Shown here: positions 1 through 8,970 of the stretch, piece after piece
How the letters are laid out: every line of letters starts with the position of its first letter
Numbering within the stretch: position 1 is the first letter of the stretch
Source of the DNA: Pseudomonadota bacterium
Lineage (GTDB): Bacteria; Pseudomonadota; Gammaproteobacteria; Burkholderiales; Burkholderiaceae_C
Direction: 5' to 3'
Length of the DNA stretch: 64,000 nt
Assembly: GCA_020161065.1 (NCBI GenBank)
Contig: JAIUPH010000019.1
Location: forward strand, 81,733 to 145,732
Made by a program: the position numbers and the translations under genes
The notes under the pieces: model-generated
Database searches by the model: none
What the model was told of the DNA's origin: nothing
What the model saw: the letters and a program-made list of their open reading frames with translations, nothing else

Positions 1-859
1 CCGCGATCGGCTCGCCGGCCTTCACCGCGTCGAAGCTGGCCCATTCGCGCACGAAGCGGTCGTCGGCGTGCAGCCGGTCGGTCACCTCCGCCAGGCGCAG
101 CACTTCGTGGTCGGTGCGCGGTGGCAGCAGGGGCAGATCGGCCGCCAGGCCCAATAACGCCAATGCCTGACGGATGGCGCGCTCGGCCACGTCGGGCGCC
201 TTGGGGTCGGCGTGCTGGCCGCATTCCAGCGTCATCGCCCAGCCGCCGCGCGAGCGCATGTACTCCGTCGTGCCGACGCCGTAGTTGGGGTCGGCGTCGA
301 GCAGCGTGCCGATGCGCTGGGCGCGCGCGCGGCGGCGCGCCACGCCGGCCTCGTAGACCGGCAGCCAGCCGTCGACGATGCGGCGCACGCCCACGTGGCG
401 GGCCAGCCGCTCTTCGCTGGCCGCGTGGGCGAAAGGCTCCAGCGCGCCGCGGTTGTCGGCGGGGCCGATCATCGCGAAGGCCTCGCCGCCGCCCTGGAAC
501 GAATGCAGGTCGAGCAGCGCATCGTGCGCGTCGAGCAGCGGGCACAGCACGTTGGCGATGCGGTCCTCGAAGTCCTGCGGCACCGCGCTCGGCCGCAGGT
601 TGCGGTTGAGGTTGCGATCGCCCATGCGCTGGCCGCGCTCGTGCGCCAGCGGGTTGGTGATGGGCAGCAGGCTCACGCTGCCGTGGCTGATGCGCAGCTC
701 GCCGCGGTCGAGCGCGGCCACCACGCGGCCGATACCTTGCGTGCCGGCCAGCTCGTTGCCGTGCACCGCGCCCAGCACCAGCAGCCGCGGCCCCGGCCGC
801 AGGCCGTGGAACTGGTGCAGGCGCAGCTGGTGGCGGTTCAGCGCGTCGTCGTCGCTCAT
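1..859 (-). CDS. Succinylglutamate desuccinylase/aspartoacylase family (M14-like) deacylase, partial
   Basis: The reading frame opens with ATG at 859 and runs off the left edge, giving 286 codons without a stop. Residues 30-36 read GAVHGNE, the H-x2-E zinc-binding motif of this family. DLHS follows near residue 116, and ECGQH further on resembles the region that carries the catalytic glutamate. The family hydrolyses N-acyl amino acids such as N-succinylglutamate or N-acetylaspartate in the cytoplasm, but nothing here fixes the substrate. GAGGA lies about 9 bases upstream and supports this start. The next gene upstream ends 46 bases away on the same strand and is a GGDEF protein, so the context gives no pathway. 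The family call is firm; the exact enzyme is open and the C-terminus is missing. Confidence 0.85.
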   Translation of the reverse strand, partial: MSDDDALNRHQLRLHQFHGLRPGPRLLVLGAVHGNELAGTQGIGRVVAALDRGELRISHGSVSLLPITNPLAHERGQRMGDRNLNRNLRPSAVPQDFEDRIANVLCPLLDAHDALLDLHSFQGGGEAFAMIGPADNRGALEPFAHAASEERLARHVGVRRIVDGWLPVYEAGVARRRARAQRIGTLLDADPNYGVGTTEYMRSRGGWAMTLECGQHADPKAPDVAERAIRQALALLGLAADLPLLPPRTDHEVLRLAEVTDRLHADDRFVREWASFDAVKAGEPIA

Positions 860-905
860 CGCGGAAGGTCCTCGTCGTCGGCGGGACCGGCAGGATAAGG
901 TCTGA

Positions 906-2060
906 TCAGCCCAGGCACACCAGCCGGTCGCGCCCCTGCTGCTTGGCTTCGGCCAGCGCGCGCTCGGCGCGGTCCAGCGTCTGCTCCACCGTCTCGCCGG
1001 CGTGGTGCTCGGCAAGGCCGGCCGACAGCGTGAGCTGCAGGTCGCCCGCGGCCACCGCCACGCGCATGCTGCCGACGCCGCTGCGCACGCGCTCCAGCCC
1101 GCCCTTGGCCAGCGGCGCGCGGGCGTCGGCCAGCAGCAGCACGAAGCGGTCGCCGCTCCAGCGGCCGAAGGCGTCGGACACGCGCACGCGGCGCAGCGCC
1201 TCGTGCGCCACGCTGCGCAGCACGGCGTCGCCGGCGCTGCGGCCATGCTGCTCGTTGATGTCGCGGAAGCGGTCGATGTCGAGCACGCCCAGGCAGAAGG
1301 TGCGGCCCGAGCGGATGCAGCGCTGGTGCTCCTGGCTCATCAGCTCGCGCATCTGGCGGCGGTTGACCAGGCCGGTCAGCTCGTCGCGCGTGGCCAGCTC
1401 GCGGATGCGCACCAGCGCCGCCTGCAGGTCCTGCTGCTGGCGCTGGCTGCGCGCGCGCATGCGCGCCCAGCGCGACGCCAGCAGCGGCGCCGCCGGCAGC
1501 AGCGCGGCCAGCAGCGCCAGGTGCACCGCCTCCACCCACGGCCCCCAGGGCCAGCCGCCGTTGCGCCGCAGCGCGGCGTCGACCATCGCCAGCCCCAGCA
1601 GCACGGCGGCGGCGATGCAGCCCTGGCGCATCTGCCGCGGCGTGGCCGACAGCATGGTGGCCAGCAGCAGCGCCATCAGCACCAGGAACACGCCGCCGCG
1701 CGCGGCGCCGGCCAGGCTGTAGGCCAGCGCGCAGGCGGCACCGCCGCCGACCATCTGCACCAGCGTCAGCGCCGGGTCGGCGAAGCGCCGCGTCCAGCCG
1801 CTGCGCACCAGCGCGAACAGCGCCAGCGAGCCGCCGGGCGCCAGCAGCGCCCACCACAGCACCGGCCGCCGCGGCGCGTGCCCGGCCAGCGCCAGCAGCA
1901 CCAGCGCCAGTGCTAGCGCGGCCAGTGCCGCCGTCACCATGGCGGCCTGCACCAGCCGCGCGCGCTGGGCGACGTCGGTGGTCAGCAGCAGGTCCAGCAG
2001 GTGGCGCATCGCTCGGTCGGCCCCCATCGCCCCGGGGGGCAAGGGCCGAGGGTAGCGCAT
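906..2060 (-). CDS. Membrane-bound GGDEF-domain protein with degenerate active site
   Basis: The protein has 384 residues. The N-terminal ~200 residues contain several hydrophobic membrane segments, followed by a Q/R-rich linker and a C-terminal GGDEF domain beginning around DELTGLVNRR. The GGDEF family makes cyclic di-GMP from GTP. Here the signature reads SGDRF (about residues 302-306): the first glycine is serine and the metal-binding glutamate is arginine. The usual N-D pair and GH motif are also changed (DINEQHGRSAGD). It is therefore probably not an active cyclase; it may bind GTP or act as a dimerising sensor. Internal ATGs at 2027 and 2009 are possible starts; 2009 has a G-rich stretch upstream, while the 2060 start has no visible ribosome site. 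It follows the Lrp regulator by 9 bases. Confidence 0.85.
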   Translation of the reverse strand: MRYPRPLPPGAMGADRAMRHLLDLLLTTDVAQRARLVQAAMVTAALAALALALVLLALAGHAPRRPVLWWALLAPGGSLALFALVRSGWTRRFADPALTLVQMVGGGAACALAYSLAGAARGGVFLVLMALLLATMLSATPRQMRQGCIAAAVLLGLAMVDAALRRNGGWPWGPWVEAVHLALLAALLPAAPLLASRWARMRARSQRQQQDLQAALVRIRELATRDELTGLVNRRQMRELMSQEHQRCIRSGRTFCLGVLDIDRFRDINEQHGRSAGDAVLRSVAHEALRRVRVSDAFGRWSGDRFVLLLADARAPLAKGGLERVRSGVGSMRVAVAAGDLQLTLSAGLAEHHAGETVEQTLDRAERALAEAKQQGRDRLVCLG

Positions 2061-2069
2061 CGCCGGACG

Positions 2070-2612
2070 TCAGAACCCCAGGTGGCGCAGGGGCAGCGCG
2101 GCGCCTTCCTTGACGTCGCCGAGTGCGAAGCTGGTGTGCAGGTCTTTCACGTTGGGCAGCGAGAACAGCCGCTCCATCGCCCAGCGCGCATAGGCGTCGA
2201 GATCGGTGGCCACCACCTGCAGCTCGAAGGTGCCGGTGCCGCTGATGTAGTGGCAGGAGATGACCTCGGGCAGCGCGCGCACCGCGTCTTCCAGCGTCCG
2301 CGTGGCTTCGGCGTTATTGCGCTCGGCGTCGACGCGCACGAAGGCCAGCACGCCCAGGCCGACGCGGCGGCGGTCGATCTCGGCGCGGTAGCCGGTGATG
2401 TAGCCCTGCTGCTCCAGCCACTTGGTGCGCCGCCACGTCGGCGCGGCCGACAAGCCGATGCGCAGCGCCAGCTCGGTGTTGGTCAGCCGCGCGTCGGCCT
2501 GCAGTTCGCGCAGGATGGCCACGTCGTAGCGGTCGAGCGTCGCGCCATGCGGTTCGTCGGCGTCGGGCTCGGGCTTGCGGGTTTTCCCTGTCGATGGCTT
2601 CTTGAGCGTCAT
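2070..2612 (-). CDS. Lrp/AsnC-family transcriptional regulator
   Basis: From ATG 2612 the protein has 180 residues. A winged helix-turn-helix follows LDRYDVAILRELQADARLTN, the usual start of Lrp/AsnC proteins, and a C-terminal RAM/AsnC ligand domain contains SCHYISGTGTFELQVV. The family binds amino acids or related ligands and controls neighbouring genes. It is divergent from the indolepyruvate oxidoreductase gene, with 139 bases between the start codons, so it probably controls aromatic amino acid catabolism and itself; that role is inferred from position. In-frame ATGs at 2642 and 2675 would add up to 21 residues of low-complexity sequence. 2612 fits the usual Lrp length best. Confidence 0.88.
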   Translation of the reverse strand: MTLKKPSTGKTRKPEPDADEPHGATLDRYDVAILRELQADARLTNTELALRIGLSAAPTWRRTKWLEQQGYITGYRAEIDRRRVGLGVLAFVRVDAERNNAEATRTLEDAVRALPEVISCHYISGTGTFELQVVATDLDAYARWAMERLFSLPNVKDLHTSFALGDVKEGAALPLRHLGF

Positions 2613-2751
2613 TCTTTCGCCGATGGGGGCCAGGCGTTTCATTCCTTGCGCGAAGCATGCCTGCGCGGGCATCAAAAGAAAAGACTTGAACGGGCCTTCG
2701 TCCTAAACTGCCCGCCCATCGCCAGCCCACGGTTCCCATCCGACGCCCGCC

Positions 2752-5700
2752 ATGAATGCTCCGTTGCCCGACGCGATCCGCAAGGCCCTGGAATCGGTCA
2801 CGCTCGACGACAAGTACGCGCTCGAAGTCGGCCGCGCCTTCATGAGCGGCACGCAGGCGCTGGTGCGCTTGCCGATGCTGCAGCGCCAGCGCGACGCGCG
2901 CGCCGGCGCCAGCACGGCCGGCTTCATCAGCGGCTACCGCGGCAGCCCGCTGGGCGGCTACGACCAGGCCATGTGGCAGGCCAAGAAGCACATGGCGGCG
3001 CAGAACATCGTGTTCCAGCCTGGCGTCAACGAAGAGCTGGCGGCCACCGCGGTGTGGGGCTCGCAGATGCTGGACCTGTTCCCGCAGCAGAAGAAGTTCG
3101 ACGGCGTGTTCGGCATCTGGTACGGCAAGGGCCCCGGCGTCGACCGCTGCAGCGACGTCTTCAAGCACGCCAACATGGCCGGCACCGCCAAGCTGGGCGG
3201 CGTGATCGCCGTGGCCGGCGACGACCACGTGGCCAAGAGCAGCACCGCCGCGCACCAGAGCGACCACATCTTCAAGGCCTGCGGGCTGCCGGTGTTCTTT
3301 CCGAGCAGCGTGCAGGACATCCTGGACATGGGGTTGCACGCCTTCGCGATGAGCCGCTTCGCCGGCGTGTGGACGGCGATGAAGACCATCCAGGAAGTGG
3401 TGGAGTCGTCGGCCTCGGTGCTGGTCGACCCCGGCCGCGTCGACATCGTGCTGCCCGAGGACTTCCAGATGCCGCCCGGCGGCGTGCACATGCGCTGGCC
3501 CGACCACGCGCTGGAGCAGGAGGCGCGGCTGTTCGACTACAAGTGGTACGCGGCGCTGGCCTACGTGCGCGCCAACAAGCTCAACCACGACGTCATCCGC
3601 TCGGCGCAAGACCGCTTCGGCATCATCGCCAGCGGCAAGGCCTTCAACGACACGCGTCAAGCGTTGTTCGACCTCGGCCTCGACGACGAGGCCTGCCACC
3701 GCCTGGGCATCCGGCTGCACAAGGTCAACGTGGTGTGGCCGCTGGAAGCCACCATCACGCGCCACTTCGCCGAGGGGCTGCAGGAGATCCTGGTCGTCGA
3801 GGAGAAGCGCCAGGTCATCGAGTACCAGCTCAAGGAGGAGCTGTACAACTGGCGCGCCGACGTGCGGCCCAACGTGCTGGGCAAGTTCGACGAAGGCGAG
3901 GGCGAGGGCGACGCCAGCGGCGGCGAATGGAGCCGCCCCAACCCCAGCCAGAACTGGCTGCTGCGCGCCAACGCCGACCTGTCGCCGGCCATCATCGCGC
4001 GCGCCATCGCCAAACGTTTGAAGAAACTCGGCGTCGACGCCGACACCGCGCGCCGCATGGACGAGCGCGTCGCGCTGATCGACGCGCGCGCGCAAGGCCT
4101 GGCGCAGATTCCCTCCGGCGGCGACCGCCAGCCCTGGTTCTGCAGCGGCTGCCCGCACAACACCAGCACCCGCGTGCCCGAAGGCTCGCGCGCGGCGGCC
4201 GGCATCGGCTGCCACTTCATGGCCACCTGGATGGACCGCAGCACCGTCACCTTCAGCCAGATGGGCGGCGAAGGCGTCAGCTGGGTCGGCCAGGCGCCGT
4301 TCACCAACGAGCGCCACATCTTCTCCAACCTCGGCGATGGCACCTACTACCACAGCGGCGTGCTCGCGGTGCGCCAAAGCATCGCGGCCAAGGTCAACAT
4401 CACCTACAAGATCCTGTTCAACGACGCCGTCGCGATGACCGGCGGCCAGCCGGTGGACGGCACGCTGAAGGTGCCCGAGATGACGCGCGAACTGGACGCC
4501 GAAGGCGCGCGGCAGATCGTCGTCGTCACCGACGAGCCCGAGAAGTACGACGACGGCGCCGTCAAGGCGCGCCTGGCCCCCGGCGTGACCGTGCGCCACC
4601 GCGACGAGCTGGACGCCGTGCAGCGCGAGCTGCGCGAGGTGGAAGGCTGCACCGTGCTGATCTACGACCAGACCTGCGCCACCGAGAAGCGCCGCCGCCG
4701 CAAGCGCGGCACGATGGCCACGCCGTCGAAAACCGTCGTCATCAACGAGCTGGTCTGCGAAGGCTGCGGCGACTGCAGCGTGCAGAGCAACTGCCTCAGC
4801 GTGGAGCCGGTGGAGACCGAGTTCGGCCGCAAGCGCCGCATCAACCAGAGCACCTGCAACAAGGACTTCAGCTGCGTGAAGGGCTTCTGCCCCAGCTTCG
4901 TGACGATCGAGGGCGGCACGCTGAAGAAGGCCAAGAAGGAAAAGCGCGAGCTCGCGCTGCCGCCGGTGCCCGAGCCGGCCATCCCCGCGGCCGAGACGGC
5001 CTGGGGCATCCTGGTGGCCGGCGTCGGCGGCACCGGCGTCATCACCATCGGCCAGCTGCTGGGCATGGCCGCGCACCTCGAAGGCAAGGGCATCGTCACG
5101 CAGGACGCCGGCGGCCTGGCGCAAAAAGGCGGCGCCGCCTGGAGCCACGTGCAGATCGCCAACCGGCCCGAGGCCATCCACACCACCAAGGTCGACACCG
5201 CCAAGGCCGACCTCGTGATCGCCTGCGACGCCATCGTCGGCGCCGCCAAGCCGACGCTGCAGGTGATGATGCCCGGGCGCACCTTCGTCGCGCTGAACAG
5301 CCACGGCACGCCGACGGCGGCGATGATCCGCAACCCCGACTGGCAGTTCCCGGCCGGCAGCTGCGAATCGGCGCTGGCCGCCGCCGTCGGGGCCGAGCGG
5401 CTGGGCGCCTTCGACGCCGAGGAAGCGGCCACCCAGCTGCTGGGCGACTCGATCTACACCAACCCGCTGCTGCTGGGCTACGCCTGGCAGCAGGGCCGCA
5501 TCCCGCTGACGCACGCGGCGCTGATGCGCGCGATGGAACTCAACGGCGTGCAGGTGGCCAACAACCAGGCCGCCTTCGAATGGGGCCGGCGCTGCGCGCA
5601 CGACCTCGCCGCGGTGCGCGCGCTGTACGCCGCGCAGCAGGTGATCCGCATCGTCAAGAAGCCCTCGGTCGACGAGCTGGTGGCGCGCCGCGTCGACTTC

Positions 5701-6297
5701 CTCACCGGCTACCAGGACGCGGCCTACGCCGCGCGCTACCGCGCCGCCGTCGAGCGCGTGCGCCAGGCCGAGGCGGCGCTGGGCAGCGGCACGGCCTTCA
5801 GCGAGGCGGTGGCCAGGTACCTGTTCAAGCTGATGGCCTACAAGGACGAGTACGAAGTGGCGCGCTTGCACACCGACCCGGCCTTCGTGGCGCGCATCGA
5901 ATCGATGTTCGAGGGCGACTACAAGATCGTCCACCACCTCGCGCCGCCGCTCACCGCGAAGAAGAACGCCAAGGGCGAGCTGGTCAAGCAGCCGTTCGGC
6001 CCCTGGGTGCGCAAAGCCTTCGACGTGCTGGCCAGGATGAAGGGCCTGCGCGGCGGCGCCCTCGACGTCTTCGGCCGCACCGACGAGCGGCGCGGCGAAC
6101 GCCAGCTCATCGTCGACTACGAGGCCTGCATCGACGAGCTGCTGCGCGGCCTGACCGCGGAGAAGCTGCCGCTGGCCGCCGAGATCGCGCGCGTCCCCGA
6201 AGAGATCCGCGGCTACGGCCACGTGAAGGAACGGCACCTGAAAGCGGCGCGCGCCAAGTGGGACGGCTTGATGGCGAAGTGGCGGGCAGCGGCCTGA
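2752..6297 (+). CDS. Indolepyruvate ferredoxin oxidoreductase, fused alpha and beta type
   Basis: This 1181-residue protein combines what are separate IorA and IorB subunits in archaea. It oxidatively decarboxylates indolepyruvate and related aryl-pyruvates to aryl-acetyl-CoA, passing electrons to ferredoxin. Visible parts in order are: a pyrimidine-type thiamine domain (GYRGSPLGGYDQAM, about 60-75); a thiamine diphosphate-binding part with FCSGCPHNTS near residue 462 and GIGCHFMATWMD; a Cys-rich iron-sulfur segment (CEGCGDCSVQSNC, about 665-680, then C..C..C); and the gamma/POR part beginning AGVGGTGVITIGQ near 760. The length is typical of the fused proteobacterial form. It is transcribed divergently from an Lrp/AsnC regulator, which fits degradation of tryptophan, phenylalanine or tyrosine. 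The gene stands alone on its strand; no ferredoxin or CoA ligase gene is adjacent. Confidence 0.95.
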   Translation: MNAPLPDAIRKALESVTLDDKYALEVGRAFMSGTQALVRLPMLQRQRDARAGASTAGFISGYRGSPLGGYDQAMWQAKKHMAAQNIVFQPGVNEELAATAVWGSQMLDLFPQQKKFDGVFGIWYGKGPGVDRCSDVFKHANMAGTAKLGGVIAVAGDDHVAKSSTAAHQSDHIFKACGLPVFFPSSVQDILDMGLHAFAMSRFAGVWTAMKTIQEVVESSASVLVDPGRVDIVLPEDFQMPPGGVHMRWPDHALEQEARLFDYKWYAALAYVRANKLNHDVIRSAQDRFGIIASGKAFNDTRQALFDLGLDDEACHRLGIRLHKVNVVWPLEATITRHFAEGLQEILVVEEKRQVIEYQLKEELYNWRADVRPNVLGKFDEGEGEGDASGGEWSRPNPSQNWLLRANADLSPAIIARAIAKRLKKLGVDADTARRMDERVALIDARAQGLAQIPSGGDRQPWFCSGCPHNTSTRVPEGSRAAAGIGCHFMATWMDRSTVTFSQMGGEGVSWVGQAPFTNERHIFSNLGDGTYYHSGVLAVRQSIAAKVNITYKILFNDAVAMTGGQPVDGTLKVPEMTRELDAEGARQIVVVTDEPEKYDDGAVKARLAPGVTVRHRDELDAVQRELREVEGCTVLIYDQTCATEKRRRRKRGTMATPSKTVVINELVCEGCGDCSVQSNCLSVEPVETEFGRKRRINQSTCNKDFSCVKGFCPSFVTIEGGTLKKAKKEKRELALPPVPEPAIPAAETAWGILVAGVGGTGVITIGQLLGMAAHLEGKGIVTQDAGGLAQKGGAAWSHVQIANRPEAIHTTKVDTAKADLVIACDAIVGAAKPTLQVMMPGRTFVALNSHGTPTAAMIRNPDWQFPAGSCESALAAAVGAERLGAFDAEEAATQLLGDSIYTNPLLLGYAWQQGRIPLTHAALMRAMELNGVQVANNQAAFEWGRRCAHDLAAVRALYAAQQVIRIVKKPSVDELVARRVDFLTGYQDAAYAARYRAAVERVRQAEAALGSGTAFSEAVARYLFKLMAYKDEYEVARLHTDPAFVARIESMFEGDYKIVHHLAPPLTAKKNAKGELVKQPFGPWVRKAFDVLARMKGLRGGALDVFGRTDERRGERQLIVDYEACIDELLRGLTAEKLPLAAEIARVPEEIRGYGHVKERHLKAARAKWDGLMAKWRAAA

Positions 6298-6322
6298 GGG
6301 CCGGCGCCGGCGCGCAGGTCGC

Positions 6323-7321
6323 TTAGCGCGCCACGCGAAAACCGCAGTTGCTGGACGTGCTGTCGGGCGCGTTGCCGTTGCGCGCGGCGACGCGGTAGCG
6401 GTGGCAGTACGAGGCGTGGCACAGGAACGAGCCGCCGCGCAGTGAACGCCGGCCGCTCGGCTGTTGCTGCAGCGGGTCTTGCGCGTCGGTGTCCAGGTGG
6501 TAGCGCGGGCTGAACCAGTCGGCGCACCACTGCCAGACGTTGCCGGTGGCGTGGTGCAGGCCGTGGCCGTTGGGCGGCAGGCTGTCCACCGGCATCGGGC
6601 CGGGGCGCCAGCCGGGGGCCGGGTGCGACGGAAACTCGCCGCGCCAGACGTTGCAGTGCGTGGCCAGCCGCGCCTCGTCGTCGCCCCAGGGGAAGCGCCG
6701 GCCCTGCAGGCCGCCGCGCGCGGCCACTTCCCATTCGGCCTCGGTCGGCAGGCGCAGGCCGGCCCAGTCGCAATAGGCTTGCGCGTCGTGCCAGGAGACG
6801 TGCACCACCGGGTGGCCGGGCCGGCCGATGATCGTCGAGCCCGCGCCCTCGGGCCGTTGCCAGCAGGCGAACTCGATCGGCAGCCACCACGGCAGGCCGC
6901 GCGGCACGTGGCGCACGCGGCGGCGCACGGCCTCGTCGACCTGCAGCCAGAAGACGTGCGAATGGCCGATGCGCTCGGCCTCGGTGACGTGGCGGGTGGC
7001 GCGCACGAAGGCGGCGAACTCGGCGTTGCTGACCGCCGTGGCGGCGATGGCGTAGGCGCTCAAGCGCACGCGGCGGCGCGGGCCTTCGCCGTCGGCGACA
7101 TAACCGTCGACATCGTCGGTGCCGATGTCGTGCTCGCCGCCGGCCAGCTCGACCCAGCGCACGGCGGCGGCGGCCGCGGCACCGCCATCCGCACCACCCG
7201 CACGATCCGCACCACCCTCACCAGGCGCCCGTGCGGCCGGCGCGCGACCGCGGTCGCCGCCGCTGCCGCCGCCGAAACCAGCATTGGCCGGCAGGCAGCA
7301 AGGGCGCGACGGCTCACTCAC
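6323..7321 (-). CDS. Formylglycine-generating enzyme (sulfatase maturation factor)
   Basis: The 332-residue protein starts with GTG at 7321, six bases after the sulfatase stop. GGAAGA lies upstream of the GTG. The first ~55 residues are a low-complexity G/A-rich stretch, followed by the FGE-sulfatase fold. The C-terminal motif SFLCHASYCHRYR places two cysteines at residues 301 and 306, the same spacing as the catalytic pair of human SUMF1 (C336/C341), so this looks like a true formylglycine-generating enzyme and not a generic fold member. It oxidises the sulfatase active-site cysteine to formylglycine in the presence of oxygen and copper. No export signal is seen, so it should act in the cytoplasm on the co-encoded sulfatase. 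It is the last gene of the six-gene operon starting at 13191. Confidence 0.93.
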   Translation of the reverse strand: MSEPSRPCCLPANAGFGGGSGGDRGRAPAARAPGEGGADRAGGADGGAAAAAAVRWVELAGGEHDIGTDDVDGYVADGEGPRRRVRLSAYAIAATAVSNAEFAAFVRATRHVTEAERIGHSHVFWLQVDEAVRRRVRHVPRGLPWWLPIEFACWQRPEGAGSTIIGRPGHPVVHVSWHDAQAYCDWAGLRLPTEAEWEVAARGGLQGRRFPWGDDEARLATHCNVWRGEFPSHPAPGWRPGPMPVDSLPPNGHGLHHATGNVWQWCADWFSPRYHLDTDAQDPLQQQPSGRRSLRGGSFLCHASYCHRYRVAARNGNAPDSTSSNCGFRVAR

Positions 7322-7327
7322 GACGGC

Positions 7328-8950
7328 TCACTCTTCTTCCCAGAACGCGCGCGTCACGCCCTGGCTGCGCATCAGCGCGACCACTTGGTCGCGGTCGAGC
7401 ACGCCGCAGCGGCGCGCCCAGGCGGCGTACTGCGCCGCCATCTCGCGCACGCGCTCGGGCTGCTGCGCCGCCAGGTCGTTCAACTCGGTGCGGTCGGCGT
7501 CCAGGTCGTACAGCTCCCAGTCGTGCGGATGGCGTCGCACCAGCTTCCAGCGGCCGATGCGCACGGCGGCGTTGCCTTCGTGCTCCCAGAACATCGGCGG
7601 GCGCGCTTCGATGGCGTCGCGCTCGAACGCCGTCTTCAGCGAATGCCCTTCCAGCGGCAGCACGGCGCGCCCCTGGTGCTGCGCCGGATAGGGCACGCCG
7701 GTGACGTCGAGCAGCGTGGCCATCACGTCGGGCAGGTAGCCGGGGGTGTGGCGGATCTGGCCGCGCTGCGTGATGCCCAGCGGCCAGTGGAAGATCAGCG
7801 GCGTCGAGATGCCGCCTTCATGGATCCAGTGCTTGTACAGCCGGAACGGCGTGTTCGACAGGTTGGCCCAGGCCGTGCCGTAGCTCTGGTAGGTGTTCTC
7901 GGGGCCGGGCATGCGATCGACGTCGTTGCCGATGTGCACCGGCTCGCCGCGGCGCGTGGTGGCGCGCGCGATCATCAGCTTGTCGACCAGCTCCTCGATG
8001 CTGACGCCTTGCGGGATGTCTTCGGCGCAGGCGCCGTTGTCGGCCAGGAAGATGATCAGCGTGTTGTCGAAGCGGCCGGTGTCCTTGAGCGCCTGCACGA
8101 TGCGCGCGATGCCCTGGTCCATGCGGTCGATCTGCGCCGCGTACACCTCCATGCAGCGCAGCAGCCAGCCCTTGTGCTCGGCCGCGGTCCAGGGCGGCTG
8201 GCTGGGGTCGCGGCCGCTGAGCTTCCAGTGCGCGGCGAGCAGGCCGTCGGCCACCAGCCGCTCCAGCCGCTCTTCGCGCAATTGGTCCCAGCCGGCGTCG
8301 AAGCGGCCCTTGTACTTGGCGATGTCTTCGTCGTGCGCGTGCAGCGGCCAGTGCGGCGCGGTGTAGGCGACGTACTGGAACAGCGGCCGCTCGGGATGCT
8401 CGGCATGGTGCTCGCGGATGTAGGCGGCGGCCTGGTCGCTGATGGCGTCGGTGTAGAAGAAGCCGTCGGCATGCGCCTCGTGCTCGACGTTGTCGTTGCC
8501 GCGCGTCAGCGTGTTGGGGTCGTAGAAGCTGCCGGCGCCGATGATGGTGCCGTAGAAGCGGTCGAAGCCGCGCTGCATGGGCCACGAGTCGGTGGGCGTC
8601 TTCAGGTTGCTCGACACGTGCCACTTGCCGCTCATGCAGGTGCGGTAGCCGCCGCTGCGCAGCACCTCGGCGATGGTCACGCACTGCTGGTTCAGGTTGC
8701 CGGCATAGCCCTCGGGGCCCGAGTCGTAGGTGAGGATGCCGATGCCGGTCTGGTGCGGGTGCAGCCCGGTCAGCAGCGAGGCGCGCGACGGGCTGCAGCG
8801 CGCCGTGTTGTAGAACTGGCTGAAGCGCAGGCCGTCGGCGGCCAGGCGGTCCAGCGTGGGCGTGTGCACCTCGCCGCCGTAGCAGCCGAGGTCGGAGTAG
8901 CCCATGTCGTCGTTGAGGATCAGGACGATGTCGGGGCGTGCGTTGCTCAT
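7328..8950 (-). CDS. Cytoplasmic type I (formylglycine-dependent) sulfatase, arylsulfatase-like
   Basis: The 540-residue sulfatase starts at ATG 8950 with a GAAAGG-type ribosome site about 9 bases upstream; longer upstream open frame is not supported. The active-site motif CSPSRASLLTG is near residue 52, with the cysteine that becomes formylglycine. LNDDMGYSD supplies the N-terminal metal aspartates, SGKWH and FLADNG the later conserved positions. The overall pattern resembles Pseudomonas AtsA-type arylsulfatases. It hydrolyses a sulfate ester to alcohol and sulfate. There is no signal peptide, so it should act inside the cell on an imported substrate. It sits 20 bases after the importer ATPase and 6 bases before its maturase, which suggests desulfation of whatever the ABC system brings in. 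The substrate is not determinable from sequence. Confidence 0.93.
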   Translation of the reverse strand: MSNARPDIVLILNDDMGYSDLGCYGGEVHTPTLDRLAADGLRFSQFYNTARCSPSRASLLTGLHPHQTGIGILTYDSGPEGYAGNLNQQCVTIAEVLRSGGYRTCMSGKWHVSSNLKTPTDSWPMQRGFDRFYGTIIGAGSFYDPNTLTRGNDNVEHEAHADGFFYTDAISDQAAAYIREHHAEHPERPLFQYVAYTAPHWPLHAHDEDIAKYKGRFDAGWDQLREERLERLVADGLLAAHWKLSGRDPSQPPWTAAEHKGWLLRCMEVYAAQIDRMDQGIARIVQALKDTGRFDNTLIIFLADNGACAEDIPQGVSIEELVDKLMIARATTRRGEPVHIGNDVDRMPGPENTYQSYGTAWANLSNTPFRLYKHWIHEGGISTPLIFHWPLGITQRGQIRHTPGYLPDVMATLLDVTGVPYPAQHQGRAVLPLEGHSLKTAFERDAIEARPPMFWEHEGNAAVRIGRWKLVRRHPHDWELYDLDADRTELNDLAAQQPERVREMAAQYAAWARRCGVLDRDQVVALMRSQGVTRAFWEEE

Positions 8951-8970
8951 CGCGCTTGGCCTTTCTTCGT

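Noticed and set aside
2001-6326. Very long alternative frames on both strands over the indolepyruvate oxidoreductase gene
   Set aside because: They are low-complexity Arg/Ala/Gly or His/Val-rich translations caused by high GC; the real frame carries all family motifs.
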